64,000 nt of DNA from contig NZ_JAGSHT010000014.1 in assembly GCF_019947135.1 (NCBI RefSeq), positions 79,343 to 143,342 of the forward strand. Reading direction: 5' to 3'. The DNA is from Occultella gossypii (lineage in GTDB: Bacteria > Actinomycetota > Actinomycetes > Actinomycetales > Beutenbergiaceae). Position numbers and translations under genes: made by a program. This document shows positions 53,173-62,230 of the stretch, in pieces. The notes below the pieces were generated by a model that had not been told where the DNA came from, did not search any database, and worked only from the letters and a program-made list of their open reading frames with translations. Position 1 is the first letter of the stretch. Each line of letters opens with the position of its first letter.

Positions 53173-56100
53173 TCACCAGAGCGTGTCGGCGACGATCTCG
53201 ACGTCGGCCGCGGGTCGGTCCGAGCGGTCGATCCTGGCCCGCGGGCGGGCCGCCAGCATGGTCTCGGGCCCGACCTGGGCGAGCACCTCGGCCACGTCCG
53301 CCTCGGCGATGTCGTCGCCGCTGACCGTGACGGACTCGGCCACGTAGTGGAAGGACGCGCGCACCCGTTCCAACGCCATCCCGTGCAGCCGCGACCACGC
53401 GATCCGGTAGAGCGCCAGCTGCATCTGCCGGGCCCGTAGCGCCTCGGGTGAGCGTGGCGCGCTCCCGGTCTTCCAGTCGACGATGTGGACCCCGTCCCCG
53501 TCGCTGAACACGGCGTCGATGCGGCAGCGGATCGTGATGCCCGCCACCGGGGTCTCGATGTCGACCTCGACGGCCACCGGGATACGTGCGGCCCAGGGCG
53601 AGCCGAGGAACGCCTGCTGGAGCTCGGCGAGCGCGCGCTCCGATCCTGCTGCGTCGTCGTCGGCACCGGGGAGCGCGTCCATCTCGATCAGGGAACTCGC
53701 ACCGAAGTACTGCTCCACCCAGGCGTGGAACAGGGTGCCCCGCCGGGCGGCCACGCTGGGTCGGCGCGGGATCGGACGCCGGCGGTTGCGGACGAACTCC
53801 TCGGCGTCGGAGGCGAGCCCGACGACGGCCGACGCGGAGAGGTGCTCGGGCGGCGGCACCCGGGTGTGCGCGGCGGCGCCCCGCTCGGCCAGCAACAGCT
53901 GGGCGTCGCGCCACCAGGCCGCGCCCGATGCGGTGACCGGTGCGTCGGGTTCCCCGGCCGCATCCTCCGCCGCCCCGGCCCAGATCTCCTCCCAGCGTCC
54001 CGCGATCGCCGAGCTCGGATCGCGCTGCTCGGGCCAGTACCCGTACGTCTGCGCCCCCGCGCCGGGGTTCGTCTCGTGCGCCGACGCGGTGGGCCAGTCG
54101 GAGCCGGTCTCGACGAAGGAGCCGCCGACGAGTTCGGTGAGGAACGCCGACGGCGCCGTGGGGGTCTTGCGGTCGCCGGACCAGAACGAGCCGCTCAACA
54201 TGAGGGTGCGCTTGGCCCGCGTCAGCGCGACGTAGGCGAGCCGGCGTTCCTCGGCGAGGAGCCGATCCCCCTCGGCCTCCTTGAACTCGGCGAGCGCGAG
54301 GTCCATCTCCTTGTGGGTGGTGGCGCCCTCGATGTCCAGCTCCGGGAGCCAGTCCGCGTCCCCGCGCAGCTCGTACGGCAGGCTCGCGACCGCGGTGAGC
54401 CAGCCGTTCCGGCTCGGGATGGACGGGAAGCTGCCCTCGTTCATGCCGGCCACCACCACCGTGTCCCACTCCAGTCCCTTGGCCGCGTGCACGGTCATGA
54501 TCTGGATCGCGGTGGGATCCGGTTCGGCCTCGACCACCTCAAGGCCACGCTCCTCGTCCTCGGCTACGTCCAGGTAGGTCAGGAACGCGCCAAGGGTGGG
54601 AGCATCCGAGTCCCCGGCGAACGACGCGGCCGCGGACGTGAACGCATCGAGGTGCCTGCGGGCGTGGCCGACGCTTCCCGGCACCGACGCGAGGACCTCG
54701 ATGTCCAGGTCGAGGATCGTCTCGGTGGCGGTGACGAGCTCCGGCATCGACAGGTAGGTGAGGGATCGGATCTGACGGATCTGCGCGGCCAGCCGACCGA
54801 GCCGGCGGCGTGCGCCCTCGCTGAGGCTGCGACCGTCCCCGGTGCGCCAGGCCGGTGGTGGCAGCACATCCACGGCCTCGACCAGACTCGCCTGCTCTGC
54901 CGCCTCCAGGACCACCGGTGCCTCGTCGGGATCGTCGTCATCGGAGCGCGCCACCCAGGCGCTGGCCTGGGACCTGGCCCAGCGGGACAGCGCGTACAGG
55001 TCCGCCGCCCCCAGGTTGACCGACGGCCCGGTCAGCAGCCGCATCATCGCGTCCCCGCGGGAGGGATCGTGCGCCACCTGCAGGGCGGCGCGGATGTCGG
55101 AGACCTCCGGCGTGGACAGCAACCCCGCCAGCCCGACCACCTGACAGGGCAGCCCGGCCGCCCTCAGTGCCGCCTCGATCACCGGGAACTGGGCACGCTT
55201 GCGGCACAGCACCGCCGCGCTGGCGTGCTCCGGGTGCCAGTGCTCGGTGAGCAGCTCGGCGATCCGGGCGGCCTCCTCCTGCGCCGTCTCACAGAACACG
55301 GCCACCGCCCGGCCGGGACCGGCTCCGGGCCGGGCCCGCAGCTCCCGGACGGCCCCGCCGACGGAGGCGAGCTCGCGCAACGGGCCGGCGGTGCGGTTGG
55401 CGGCGGTGAGGATGGCGATGTCGTTTCGCCACGCGGTGCTCAGGTGCGCGATCCGCGCGGTGCCACCATCCGCGTCACGGAACGCCTCTGGGAATGCGAA
55501 CAGTGTTCCGGCAGCGGCGCCACGCCAGCCGTAGATCGCCTGGTTCGGGTCCCCCACGGCGGTCACCGGGTGTCCGGTGGCGAACAGGGCACGCAGCATC
55601 TGCACCTGGGCGATGGAGGTGTCCTGGTACTCGTCCAAGAGCACCACTCGGTACCGGGACCGTTCGGCCTCACCGACCTCCGGCACGGCCGCTGCGATGG
55701 TGGCGGCGAGGCGGACCTGGTCCCCGAAGTCGACGACGCCGTTCCCCTGCTTCCGCTCGGCGAACGCCGCGACGAGGTCCATCAGCTGGGCGCGGGTGCC
55801 GAGGGATTCGGTCACCTTGAGGGTCTGCGCCATCGGCCGCTGGCTCCGGCCGGCCGGTGCCTTCTCCAGGAGCGCGCCGGCGATCCGCTCCATGGCGGCC
55901 GCCGCCTGCGCCGGCTCGAGGCCGTGTTCGCTGAGCTCGGCGGACAGCGCCGCGACCGCGTCGATGATGGTGGTGGGGGCGAGCGGGGTGTCGATGTCGC
56001 CGTGCCACGCGGCCACGATCTGCTCGGCGAGCTGGTACCGGCCCGCGTCCCCGATCAGAGTGGCGTCCGGATCCACTCCGATCCGCAGCGCATGATCGCG

Positions 56101-56538
56101 CACGATCGCCGACGCGTAGGAGTTGTACGTCGCGATCCGCGGCCGGTCCTCGACCGTGTCCCCGCCCTCGACCCCGGCCCGGGCCAGGGCGCGCAGCCGC
56201 ACCCGGATCCTCCCCGACAGCTCTGCCGCCGCCTTCCGGGTGAACGTCAGGCCGAGGATCTCCCCGGGCGCCACCAGCCGGTTCGCGACGAGGTGGACCA
56301 CCCGGGCTGCCATCGTCTCGGTCTTGCCCGATCCGGCCCCGGCCACGACGAGCATCGGCGTCAGCGGTGCCTCGATGACCTCGGTCTGCTCGGCCGTGGG
56401 TGGCGGTTGGCCGAGTGCCTCGGCGATCCGCGCCGCGGTCCACGTGGTACCGGCGTTCGCGGCATCGTTCGACCCGGCCACGACCGGTTCTCCGGAGTGC
56501 GTCGGGCCGGGCGCCGTCCGCCCCGGCTGGTCGGTCAC
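53173..56538 (-). CDS. adnB: AdnB: UvrD-like motor and RecB-type nuclease
   Basis: This is a 1121-aa subunit of the heterodimeric AdnAB double-strand-break resection machine. N-terminal superfamily I motifs: Walker A VVAGAGSGKTETMAARVVHL, II VVLLDEYQDTSIAQVQML, III AVGDPNQAIYGWRG, V TVHAAKGLEWDTVVVAGM and VI LAYVALTRAKRTL. The C-terminal RecB-like nuclease has GTLFHAWVEQYF, IRCRIDAVFSDGD, HIVDWKTGS and the QLALYRIAW helix. GTG 56538 overlaps the adnA stop and follows GAGGAGG. The motor motifs are intact, consistent with AdnB being the lead motor in mycobacteria. Confidence 0.93.
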   Translation of the reverse strand: MTDQPGRTAPGPTHSGEPVVAGSNDAANAGTTWTAARIAEALGQPPPTAEQTEVIEAPLTPMLVVAGAGSGKTETMAARVVHLVANRLVAPGEILGLTFTRKAAAELSGRIRVRLRALARAGVEGGDTVEDRPRIATYNSYASAIVRDHALRIGVDPDATLIGDAGRYQLAEQIVAAWHGDIDTPLAPTTIIDAVAALSAELSEHGLEPAQAAAAMERIAGALLEKAPAGRSQRPMAQTLKVTESLGTRAQLMDLVAAFAERKQGNGVVDFGDQVRLAATIAAAVPEVGEAERSRYRVVLLDEYQDTSIAQVQMLRALFATGHPVTAVGDPNQAIYGWRGAAAGTLFAFPEAFRDADGGTARIAHLSTAWRNDIAILTAANRTAGPLRELASVGGAVRELRARPGAGPGRAVAVFCETAQEEAARIAELLTEHWHPEHASAAVLCRKRAQFPVIEAALRAAGLPCQVVGLAGLLSTPEVSDIRAALQVAHDPSRGDAMMRLLTGPSVNLGAADLYALSRWARSQASAWVARSDDDDPDEAPVVLEAAEQASLVEAVDVLPPPAWRTGDGRSLSEGARRRLGRLAAQIRQIRSLTYLSMPELVTATETILDLDIEVLASVPGSVGHARRHLDAFTSAAASFAGDSDAPTLGAFLTYLDVAEDEERGLEVVEAEPDPTAIQIMTVHAAKGLEWDTVVVAGMNEGSFPSIPSRNGWLTAVASLPYELRGDADWLPELDIEGATTHKEMDLALAEFKEAEGDRLLAEERRLAYVALTRAKRTLMLSGSFWSGDRKTPTAPSAFLTELVGGSFVETGSDWPTASAHETNPGAGAQTYGYWPEQRDPSSAIAGRWEEIWAGAAEDAAGEPDAPVTASGAAWWRDAQLLLAERGAAAHTRVPPPEHLSASAVVGLASDAEEFVRNRRRPIPRRPSVAARRGTLFHAWVEQYFGASSLIEMDALPGADDDAAGSERALAELQQAFLGSPWAARIPVAVEVDIETPVAGITIRCRIDAVFSDGDGVHIVDWKTGSAPRSPEALRARQMQLALYRIAWSRLHGMALERVRASFHYVAESVTVSGDDIAEADVAEVLAQVGPETMLAARPRARIDRSDRPAADVEIVADTLW

Positions 56539-59500
56539 GGAGCCTCCTCCTCGGTGGCCGCGCCGCCGCCGAGGGCACCGGTGACCCGCGACCCCTCCGG
56601 CTGCGCCGGGCATGAGGTCCGCACCACGCAGGTGCGGCACAGCGGTCCCGGCTGCGCGGTGAAGCCCGCGCCCGCCATGGTCTCGGCCGCCTCGGTGAGC
56701 ATCTCGGTGGCCCAGCCCGGCTCGGGGTCATCGTGCAAGGGCGCCTGATCCCGGGTGACGGCCCCCGACTTGGCACTCGTGCCCACGTAGAGCAACGCGG
56801 CACCGGCCGCACCCTCCCCGCCGAAGGCGCCGTGCTCGGCTGCCACCTGATAGCTGCCCAATTGCGGGTTGCGCCCGGCATCGGCAGCGCTGATCGCCGT
56901 GCTGCCGGTCTTGAGGTCGACGATCCGCACCCCGGTTCCGGTGTACTCGACCCGGTCCACCCGGCCCCGCAGGGCGACCCGGCCGAGGTCGGCGCCGAAC
57001 TCCACCTCGGTCTCCACCCGGCCGGCGTGGGCGGCCTGGTAGCCGGCGAGCTTGCGGATCATCTCCTCGGCGCGGGCACGGTCGCGTCGGCCCATCCACC
57101 CGTCACCGAGGTCCAGCTCGTGCCAGCGCGCGTCCAGGTCCGCGAGCAGCTCCGGCTCCGTGCCGTGCGGTGCCGCGGCGGCGATCTCGTGGACGAGATT
57201 ACCCAGGCTCTGCGACGCGCTGTCGCCACGGCGACCACCCGAGGTGGTGAGCGCCCACCGCAGCGGGCAGGCCGCGACGGTCTCGACAGTGGACGGGGTG
57301 ACCGTCACCGGGGTCTGTTCCTGCCATAGCGGCGCGCTGGACGTGGGTGCCGTCAGGGCCGGCCACGTGCCGGGGTCCGCGCCGTCCACGTGGTGTCCGG
57401 CCAGGTGGGTGAGCACGGCGGCCGCCTCCGAGGCGAGGGCCACCTGGTCGGGCCGGGCCTCGGCCCCGCGCAGGACCGGGCGAACCGCGGCCCGTAGTTC
57501 GCCCACCAGGCCGCGCAGGTCGAGCGGGCTGGGCACGCTCCGGACGTTCTGGGCCTCGACCCCGTCCGGGGCGAGAGCCTCGAAGAACTCCGAGGGCCGG
57601 GCGTCGGTGTCGAGCACCGCGGTGACGAGGAGGCTCCGACGGGCACGCGAGCAGGCCATCACGAACGTGCGCAGCTCACCCTCGTAGACCTCGCGGCGGG
57701 CCCGGCGGTTCCGCTCGGCCCGGATCGCGATCAGATTCGCGGACCCGCGGCGCGAGCCCGAGCCATCGGTGCCGCCGGCACCAGCGGCACCGCCTCCGGC
57801 GCCCTCGACATCGGTACCGGCACCCGCCCCACCAGCCCCGCTGGACAGGTGCACGTGCCGTGCCGTGGCGATGTCGGCGAGGTCGGCGGCGCCGAGCAGC
57901 GAGTCTCGGATCCGCAGGTCCGGCCAGGTGTCCTCCTGGACGCCGGCCACGACCACGACATCCCACTCCGCGCCGGCGGCGCTGGCCGGGGTGTGCACCG
58001 CCACCGAGTCGCCCAACGCCCCGCGCGCGGCCAGCGTGTCCGCCGGGAAGTCCTGGGCGGCCAAGTGGTGCACGAAGCCGGACGGCGTGGAGCGCGCGGT
58101 CCGGTCCACGAACTGCTCCGCGGCGCGGAACAACGACATCACGGCGTCCAGGTCCGCGTCCGCCCGGTCGGCGGCGGCGCCTCCGGTCAGTGCGCGCTGC
58201 TGCCAGGTCGCCGCGAGGCCGGCGGCGTCCCAGAGCGCCCAGAGGACCGTCTCCACGCTGGACTCCGGCGCGTCGAGTGCCGCCCGACCGGCGGCCAGGA
58301 CCTCGGCCACCCGCTGCGGGCCTCGCCGGTGCCGGACCGGCAGCGCGGCAAGGGTCGCCTGTTCGGTCAACGCCGCCGCGAGCAGGTCGTCGGAGTGTCG
58401 GTCGCCGCCGTCGGTCCGTTCGGCCTGGCGCAGGGCACGGCGCAGGGAACGCAGCGACACCGGGTCCAGACCGCCGAGCGGCGAGAGCAGCAGTTCGGTG
58501 CCGGCCACCGGATCGACCTCACCGGCGAGCACGCACTCGAGTGCGATCATCAGGGGCCGGACCGCCGGCTCGTCCCGCAGGGGTCGGTCGGGGGCCGCCA
58601 TCGCGAGCGGGACCCCGGCTGTGCGCAGGCCGCGTCGGATCGTGCCGATGTCCGATCCCGAGCGCACGATCACCGCCATCCGGGACCACGGCACGCCGTC
58701 ATGCAGGTGCTGCTCGCGCAGTTCCCGGGCGATGAACGCCACCTCCTGGGCCTCGCTCGCGAGCACCGCGGTGCGCACCCCACCGACCCTGTCGGTCTCG
58801 CCGCCCGCCGCCTGCGCGCGCCGGCGGCGGGTCTCCTGCATCGTCGGCAGCGACGCGGTCAGCGTCGCGACCGCGGTGCGCACCGGGTCCCCGTGCCGCC
58901 AGACCGTCTCGAGGACGTGTTCGGCTGCCCCCCACAGACCGGGAGCCGTCGGTCCGGTCTCCAGCCCGCCGCGTGCGGGCGGCAGGGTCGCCGAGTGCAG
59001 CAGCGCGGGCAGGCCACCACGAAAGCCCTGGACCCCGATGTCCGGGTCACCGAACAACGCGAGGCGAGCGCCGTCGTCGGCCATCGCGTCGAGCAGACGG
59101 GCCGTGGCCATCGTCGCGTCCTGGTAGTCGTCGTGGACCAGGAGGTCCCACCGCGGACGGGGCGTGCCGGGCACCTCGCGCTCCCAGGACCGCAGGGCCC
59201 CGACCGCCTCGTCGACGATCGTGGCCGCGTCGAACCGTGCCCCGCGATCGGGTGTCAGCTCGCCGAGCGAGGTCACCTCCGTGTACTCCGTCAGCAGAGC
59301 GCCCGCGGCCCGCCACTCTGGCCGGCCGTGCCGCTCGCCCCAAGCGGCCAGCCCGGGCCCGTCCAGGCCCGCCTCGGCGGCGCGCATCAGCAGGTCCCGC
59401 AGTTCGTCACGGAAGGCGCGCAGTGACCGGGTCGCCGGCCCGACGGCGGCCGGCCAGTCGATGCTTGCACCCTCCCCCTCGAGGTGTCCGGCCAGGAGTT

Positions 59501-59891
59501 CGGCGAGCACCTGGTCCTGCTCCGGGCCGGTGATGAGCGTGGGTGCGGCCTCGCCGCGGTGGCTCGCCCGCAGCCTCAGGATCGCGAACGCCAGCGACGC
59601 GGGCGTGCGGACTACAGCGGTGCCGGTGGTTCGGCGCAACCGGCGCGCCACCTCGTCGCGCAGCACCGCCGCGCGTTGGCGGGTGGGCACCAGGAACAGG
59701 TTGGCCGACCGGGCCTCGGCGGTCTCGAAGGCGTCGACGAACGCGGCGAGTGCCGTCTGCGTCTTCCCCGAGCCCGGTGCGCCGTGCACCACGTGGTGGC
59801 CGCCACCCCCGATTGCCCGCCGCACCGCCTCCTGCGACGGGTCCAGCCGACCCGACGGTTCGGGTGCGGGGACCGGTGCTGCGGAACTCAT
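56535..59891 (-). CDS. adnA: AdnA: divergent motor and Fe-S RecB-type nuclease
   Basis: This is an 1118-aa partner of AdnB. Walker A is VVHGAPGSGKTQTALAAFVD, but motif II reads LLVHDDYQDATM, an aspartate replacing the catalytic glutamate of DExx. The C-terminal nuclease has LRGRVDRVEYTG, VRIVDLKTGS and QLGSYQVAAE. Cysteines in VAACPLRWAL and LCRTCVVRTSCPAQ fit an AddB/AdnA-type [4Fe-4S] clasp. A Gly/Ala/Thr-rich insertion of about 35 residues (GAGTDVEGAGGGAAGAGGTD region) interrupts the middle. It corresponds to Rv3202c. It is downstream of the DUF3152 gene and coupled to adnB by a four-base overlap. Confidence 0.92.
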   Translation of the reverse strand: MSSAAPVPAPEPSGRLDPSQEAVRRAIGGGGHHVVHGAPGSGKTQTALAAFVDAFETAEARSANLFLVPTRQRAAVLRDEVARRLRRTTGTAVVRTPASLAFAILRLRASHRGEAAPTLITGPEQDQVLAELLAGHLEGEGASIDWPAAVGPATRSLRAFRDELRDLLMRAAEAGLDGPGLAAWGERHGRPEWRAAGALLTEYTEVTSLGELTPDRGARFDAATIVDEAVGALRSWEREVPGTPRPRWDLLVHDDYQDATMATARLLDAMADDGARLALFGDPDIGVQGFRGGLPALLHSATLPPARGGLETGPTAPGLWGAAEHVLETVWRHGDPVRTAVATLTASLPTMQETRRRRAQAAGGETDRVGGVRTAVLASEAQEVAFIARELREQHLHDGVPWSRMAVIVRSGSDIGTIRRGLRTAGVPLAMAAPDRPLRDEPAVRPLMIALECVLAGEVDPVAGTELLLSPLGGLDPVSLRSLRRALRQAERTDGGDRHSDDLLAAALTEQATLAALPVRHRRGPQRVAEVLAAGRAALDAPESSVETVLWALWDAAGLAATWQQRALTGGAAADRADADLDAVMSLFRAAEQFVDRTARSTPSGFVHHLAAQDFPADTLAARGALGDSVAVHTPASAAGAEWDVVVVAGVQEDTWPDLRIRDSLLGAADLADIATARHVHLSSGAGGAGAGTDVEGAGGGAAGAGGTDGSGSRRGSANLIAIRAERNRRARREVYEGELRTFVMACSRARRSLLVTAVLDTDARPSEFFEALAPDGVEAQNVRSVPSPLDLRGLVGELRAAVRPVLRGAEARPDQVALASEAAAVLTHLAGHHVDGADPGTWPALTAPTSSAPLWQEQTPVTVTPSTVETVAACPLRWALTTSGGRRGDSASQSLGNLVHEIAAAAPHGTEPELLADLDARWHELDLGDGWMGRRDRARAEEMIRKLAGYQAAHAGRVETEVEFGADLGRVALRGRVDRVEYTGTGVRIVDLKTGSTAISAADAGRNPQLGSYQVAAEHGAFGGEGAAGAALLYVGTSAKSGAVTRDQAPLHDDPEPGWATEMLTEAAETMAGAGFTAQPGPLCRTCVVRTSCPAQPEGSRVTGALGGGAATEEEAP

Positions 59892-59931
59892 GCGGGCATC
59901 ACATCACGCGGCTGCGACACCGGCGTCCTGC

Positions 59932-60720
59932 TCATGGATTCGGCCACGCGTTGGGCAGGCAGCCGCCCAGGGAGATGCTCTGTTGCACCATCACCGGTGC
60001 GGACGCGCCGGCGACGGGGCACTGCTCGTGCGGATGCCCCAGCAGGTGCCCCACCTCGTGGGTCACGAGGTACTGGCGATAGGCCGTGATGTCACCGCCG
60101 CCGGCCAGGAACGGCTCGCCGCCGATCGCCCAGCGCTCCGCATTCAGCGCCGCATGCCCGTTGCGACCACAGGAGTACAACGAGACCGTGCGCAGCGGCG
60201 CGCACATCTGATCGACGACGCTCGGCGAGGCGAGGACGACGCGCATCTGCGCGGTGCCGTCGGTACGCGCGAAGCTCATGGCACCGCCGGCACCCCAGCC
60301 GCGCGGGTCGTTGAGGACCTCCATGACGAACCCCGCGAACACCGCGGCGTCCACGGCCAGCCCCTGCTCCACCTCCACCCGGACCTGCACCACCTCCGGG
60401 GCCGTCGGAACCGGCGCCGCCACCGAGCCGGGCACCACCACCAGCTCTCCGCCGGCGACCTGGGGAACCTCCCGGCCCAGCACCCCGGCGGCCAGATCGG
60501 CGGCCTGCTCCGGGCTCAGGACCGGCTCCGGGGTGGGCGGCGGCGGACCCGGCGTGGCCAACGGCATCGTCGCCTCCGGCCGATCGGTCTGGATGGCGTG
60601 CGCCATCCGCACCGCCGGCGCACCGGGGGGCCAGGCGCCCGACAACACCGCGGGCGCGATGAGCAGACCCGTGACCACCCCCACCAGGAGGGCAGCGATG
60701 ATCCAGAGCCGGGCACGCAT
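59932..60720 (-). CDS. DUF3152 secreted/anchored metallopeptidase-like protein
   Basis: This is a 262-aa protein. An N-terminal helix (LWIIAALLVGVVTGLLIAPA) anchors or exports it, then a Pro-rich linker (about 50-65) and a DUF3152 domain with the metzincin-like motif VTHEVGHLLGHPHEQCPVAG followed by PVMVQQSISLGGC. The three His, Glu and Met of that motif fit a zinc peptidase. It corresponds to Rv3207c. It is the gene upstream of adnA on the same strand and divergent from the DUF3107 gene. Confidence 0.88.
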   Translation of the reverse strand: MRARLWIIAALLVGVVTGLLIAPAVLSGAWPPGAPAVRMAHAIQTDRPEATMPLATPGPPPPTPEPVLSPEQAADLAAGVLGREVPQVAGGELVVVPGSVAAPVPTAPEVVQVRVEVEQGLAVDAAVFAGFVMEVLNDPRGWGAGGAMSFARTDGTAQMRVVLASPSVVDQMCAPLRTVSLYSCGRNGHAALNAERWAIGGEPFLAGGGDITAYRQYLVTHEVGHLLGHPHEQCPVAGASAPVMVQQSISLGGCLPNAWPNP

Positions 60721-60871
60721 GGGTCCATCGTGTCATCCGCCGGGACATAGACTCGAACCCGCAGCCGCTCGGCGGAACACATACCCCGCGAGCGCCGTTG
60801 CACCGGTACATCGCACGGGCCTGGAGCACGCCGACGCGGCGGACGGCCCGCCAGAACTCGAGGAGAGCACC

Positions 60872-61123
60872 ATGGAGATCACCATCGGCATCAAGAACGT
60901 CGCTCGCGAGCTGAGCCTGGAGATCAGCGAGGACGGCGATGCCGTGGTCGCGTCGATCAACGAGGCGCTCGCGAAGGCGGCTGGAGGCACGGACGGCGCG
61001 GACGGCGCTGTGCTCGACCTCACCGACACCAAGGGCCGGCGCGTCGTCGTTCCGATCGCCGCGCTCGGCTACGTGGAGATCGGCGCCGACGAACCGCGCC
61101 GGGTCGGCTTCGGCACGCTCTGA
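60872..61123 (+). CDS. DUF3107 protein (TB9.4-like)
   Basis: This is an 83-aa protein beginning MEITIGIKNVARELSLEISE and ending VGFGTL. It matches the small actinobacterial DUF3107 family (M. tuberculosis Rv3208A/TB9.4). It is probably a beta-rich single domain with unknown function. ATG 60872 has CGAGGAGAG six nt or so upstream. It lies between the DUF3152 and thioesterase genes as in related genomes. Confidence 0.9.
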   Translation: MEITIGIKNVARELSLEISEDGDAVVASINEALAKAAGGTDGADGAVLDLTDTKGRRVVVPIAALGYVEIGADEPRRVGFGTL

Positions 61124-61199
61124 GCCACCGGCGGCCGATCGCCCGGCGCCGCTGCCACCATCCCCGGAGGCCCACGCGCTTGGCGAGAGGACGGTGTCC

Positions 61200-62003
61200 A
61201 TGACGCAGCGACCCGCATACTTCGAGCCCGTCGCCTCCGGTCGCTACCGCCCCACCGAGCACGCCGGCGGCGCCTGGCGGGACGACGAGATCCACTTCAG
61301 CCCGCTCGGCGGCCTGATCACGCACGCGATCGACCTGCATCGGGCCGACCGGGCCCGGGCCGATCAGCACGGCGACGACGACAAGCAGCTCGGCCGCATC
61401 AGTTTCGACATCCTCGGCCAACTGGGCCAGGACGAGTGCGAGATCCAGGTCGAGACGATCCGGCCCGGCCGCACCATCGAGTTGGTCCAGGCCAGTGCGA
61501 CCATCGCGGGCCGCGCGGCGGTCCGTGCCCGTGCCTGGTTCATCGCCGCCACGGACACCACCGAGGTGGCAGGTGGTGCGCCGGAACCGCTGCCCGCACC
61601 CGATCAGGCATCCGGTCATCCGATGACCGAGACCTGGGGCGGCGGCTACGTCGCGTCCCTGGAGGTTCGAGCCATCTCGCCCGCACGGCCCGGCCGCACC
61701 ACCGCGTGGCTGCGCACCGGCACGGACCTCGTGGCGGGCGAGAGCGTGAGCCCGCACGCCGCGTTCATCGCCCTGGTGGACACGGCGAACGGTATCGCCG
61801 TGCGCCAGCCGCCGACGGCGTGGATGTACCCGAACCTCGACCTCACCGTCCATCTGCACCGGCAGCCGGCGGGCGCCTGGGTGGGCCTCGACACGTCCGT
61901 CACCTTCGGTCCGAGCGGCCTCGGGCTGACCAGCACCACGCTGCATGACGTCGCCGGACCGGTCGGGCGGGCGGAGCAGATCCTGACGGTGCGGCCGCTC
62001 TGA
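61200..62003 (+). CDS. Acyl-CoA thioesterase-like hotdog protein
   Basis: This is a 267-aa double-hotdog protein of the TesB-like/4HBT_3 type. The first hotdog has LGGLITHAIDLHRAD and RISFDILGQLGQDECEIQVE, and the second has AFIALVDTANGIAVRQPPTA and WMYPNLDLTVHLHRQPAGAW. The acyl substrate is unknown. ATG 61200 follows GCGAGAGGACGGTG; other in-frame starts lie in shadow sequence. It is transcribed alongside DUF3107 with 76 bp between. Confidence 0.82.
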   Translation: MTQRPAYFEPVASGRYRPTEHAGGAWRDDEIHFSPLGGLITHAIDLHRADRARADQHGDDDKQLGRISFDILGQLGQDECEIQVETIRPGRTIELVQASATIAGRAAVRARAWFIAATDTTEVAGGAPEPLPAPDQASGHPMTETWGGGYVASLEVRAISPARPGRTTAWLRTGTDLVAGESVSPHAAFIALVDTANGIAVRQPPTAWMYPNLDLTVHLHRQPAGAWVGLDTSVTFGPSGLGLTSTTLHDVAGPVGRAEQILTVRPL

Positions 62004-62230
62004 ACCACCTCCGCGGGCCCGCGGCGCGCCTTCACGCCTGCTGCGGCTAGACTTGGGTGGTACACGGTTGCCCGGTCGCCACTGAATCACTGGTAGATCA
62101 CGCGGTACTCGTCGGCCCAGGCCGACAACGAATCCTTCGCGATCGGCTGCCACGACCAGGTGTCCTTCCTCTCCCCCTCGCCGCGTGGGGCGGATCCGAG
62201 CGAGCGATGCCGCCAGCCGAAGGTACCCCG
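62004..62230 (+). promoter_or_regulatory. Promoter and long leader of the DEAD-box helicase gene
   Basis: A self-complementary CCGCGGGCCCGCGG (62011-62024) may end the thioesterase transcript. A TAGACT -10-like box at 62047-62052 would give a leader of about 170 nt before the helicase. Long structured leaders are common for cold- or stress-induced DEAD-box helicases. No convincing -35 or protein-coding frame is visible in it. Confidence 0.4.

Noticed and set aside
53485..56748. A 1087-codon plus-strand frame opposite adnB
   Set aside because: It is antisense to complete helicase motifs and lacks any recognisable domain or start signal.
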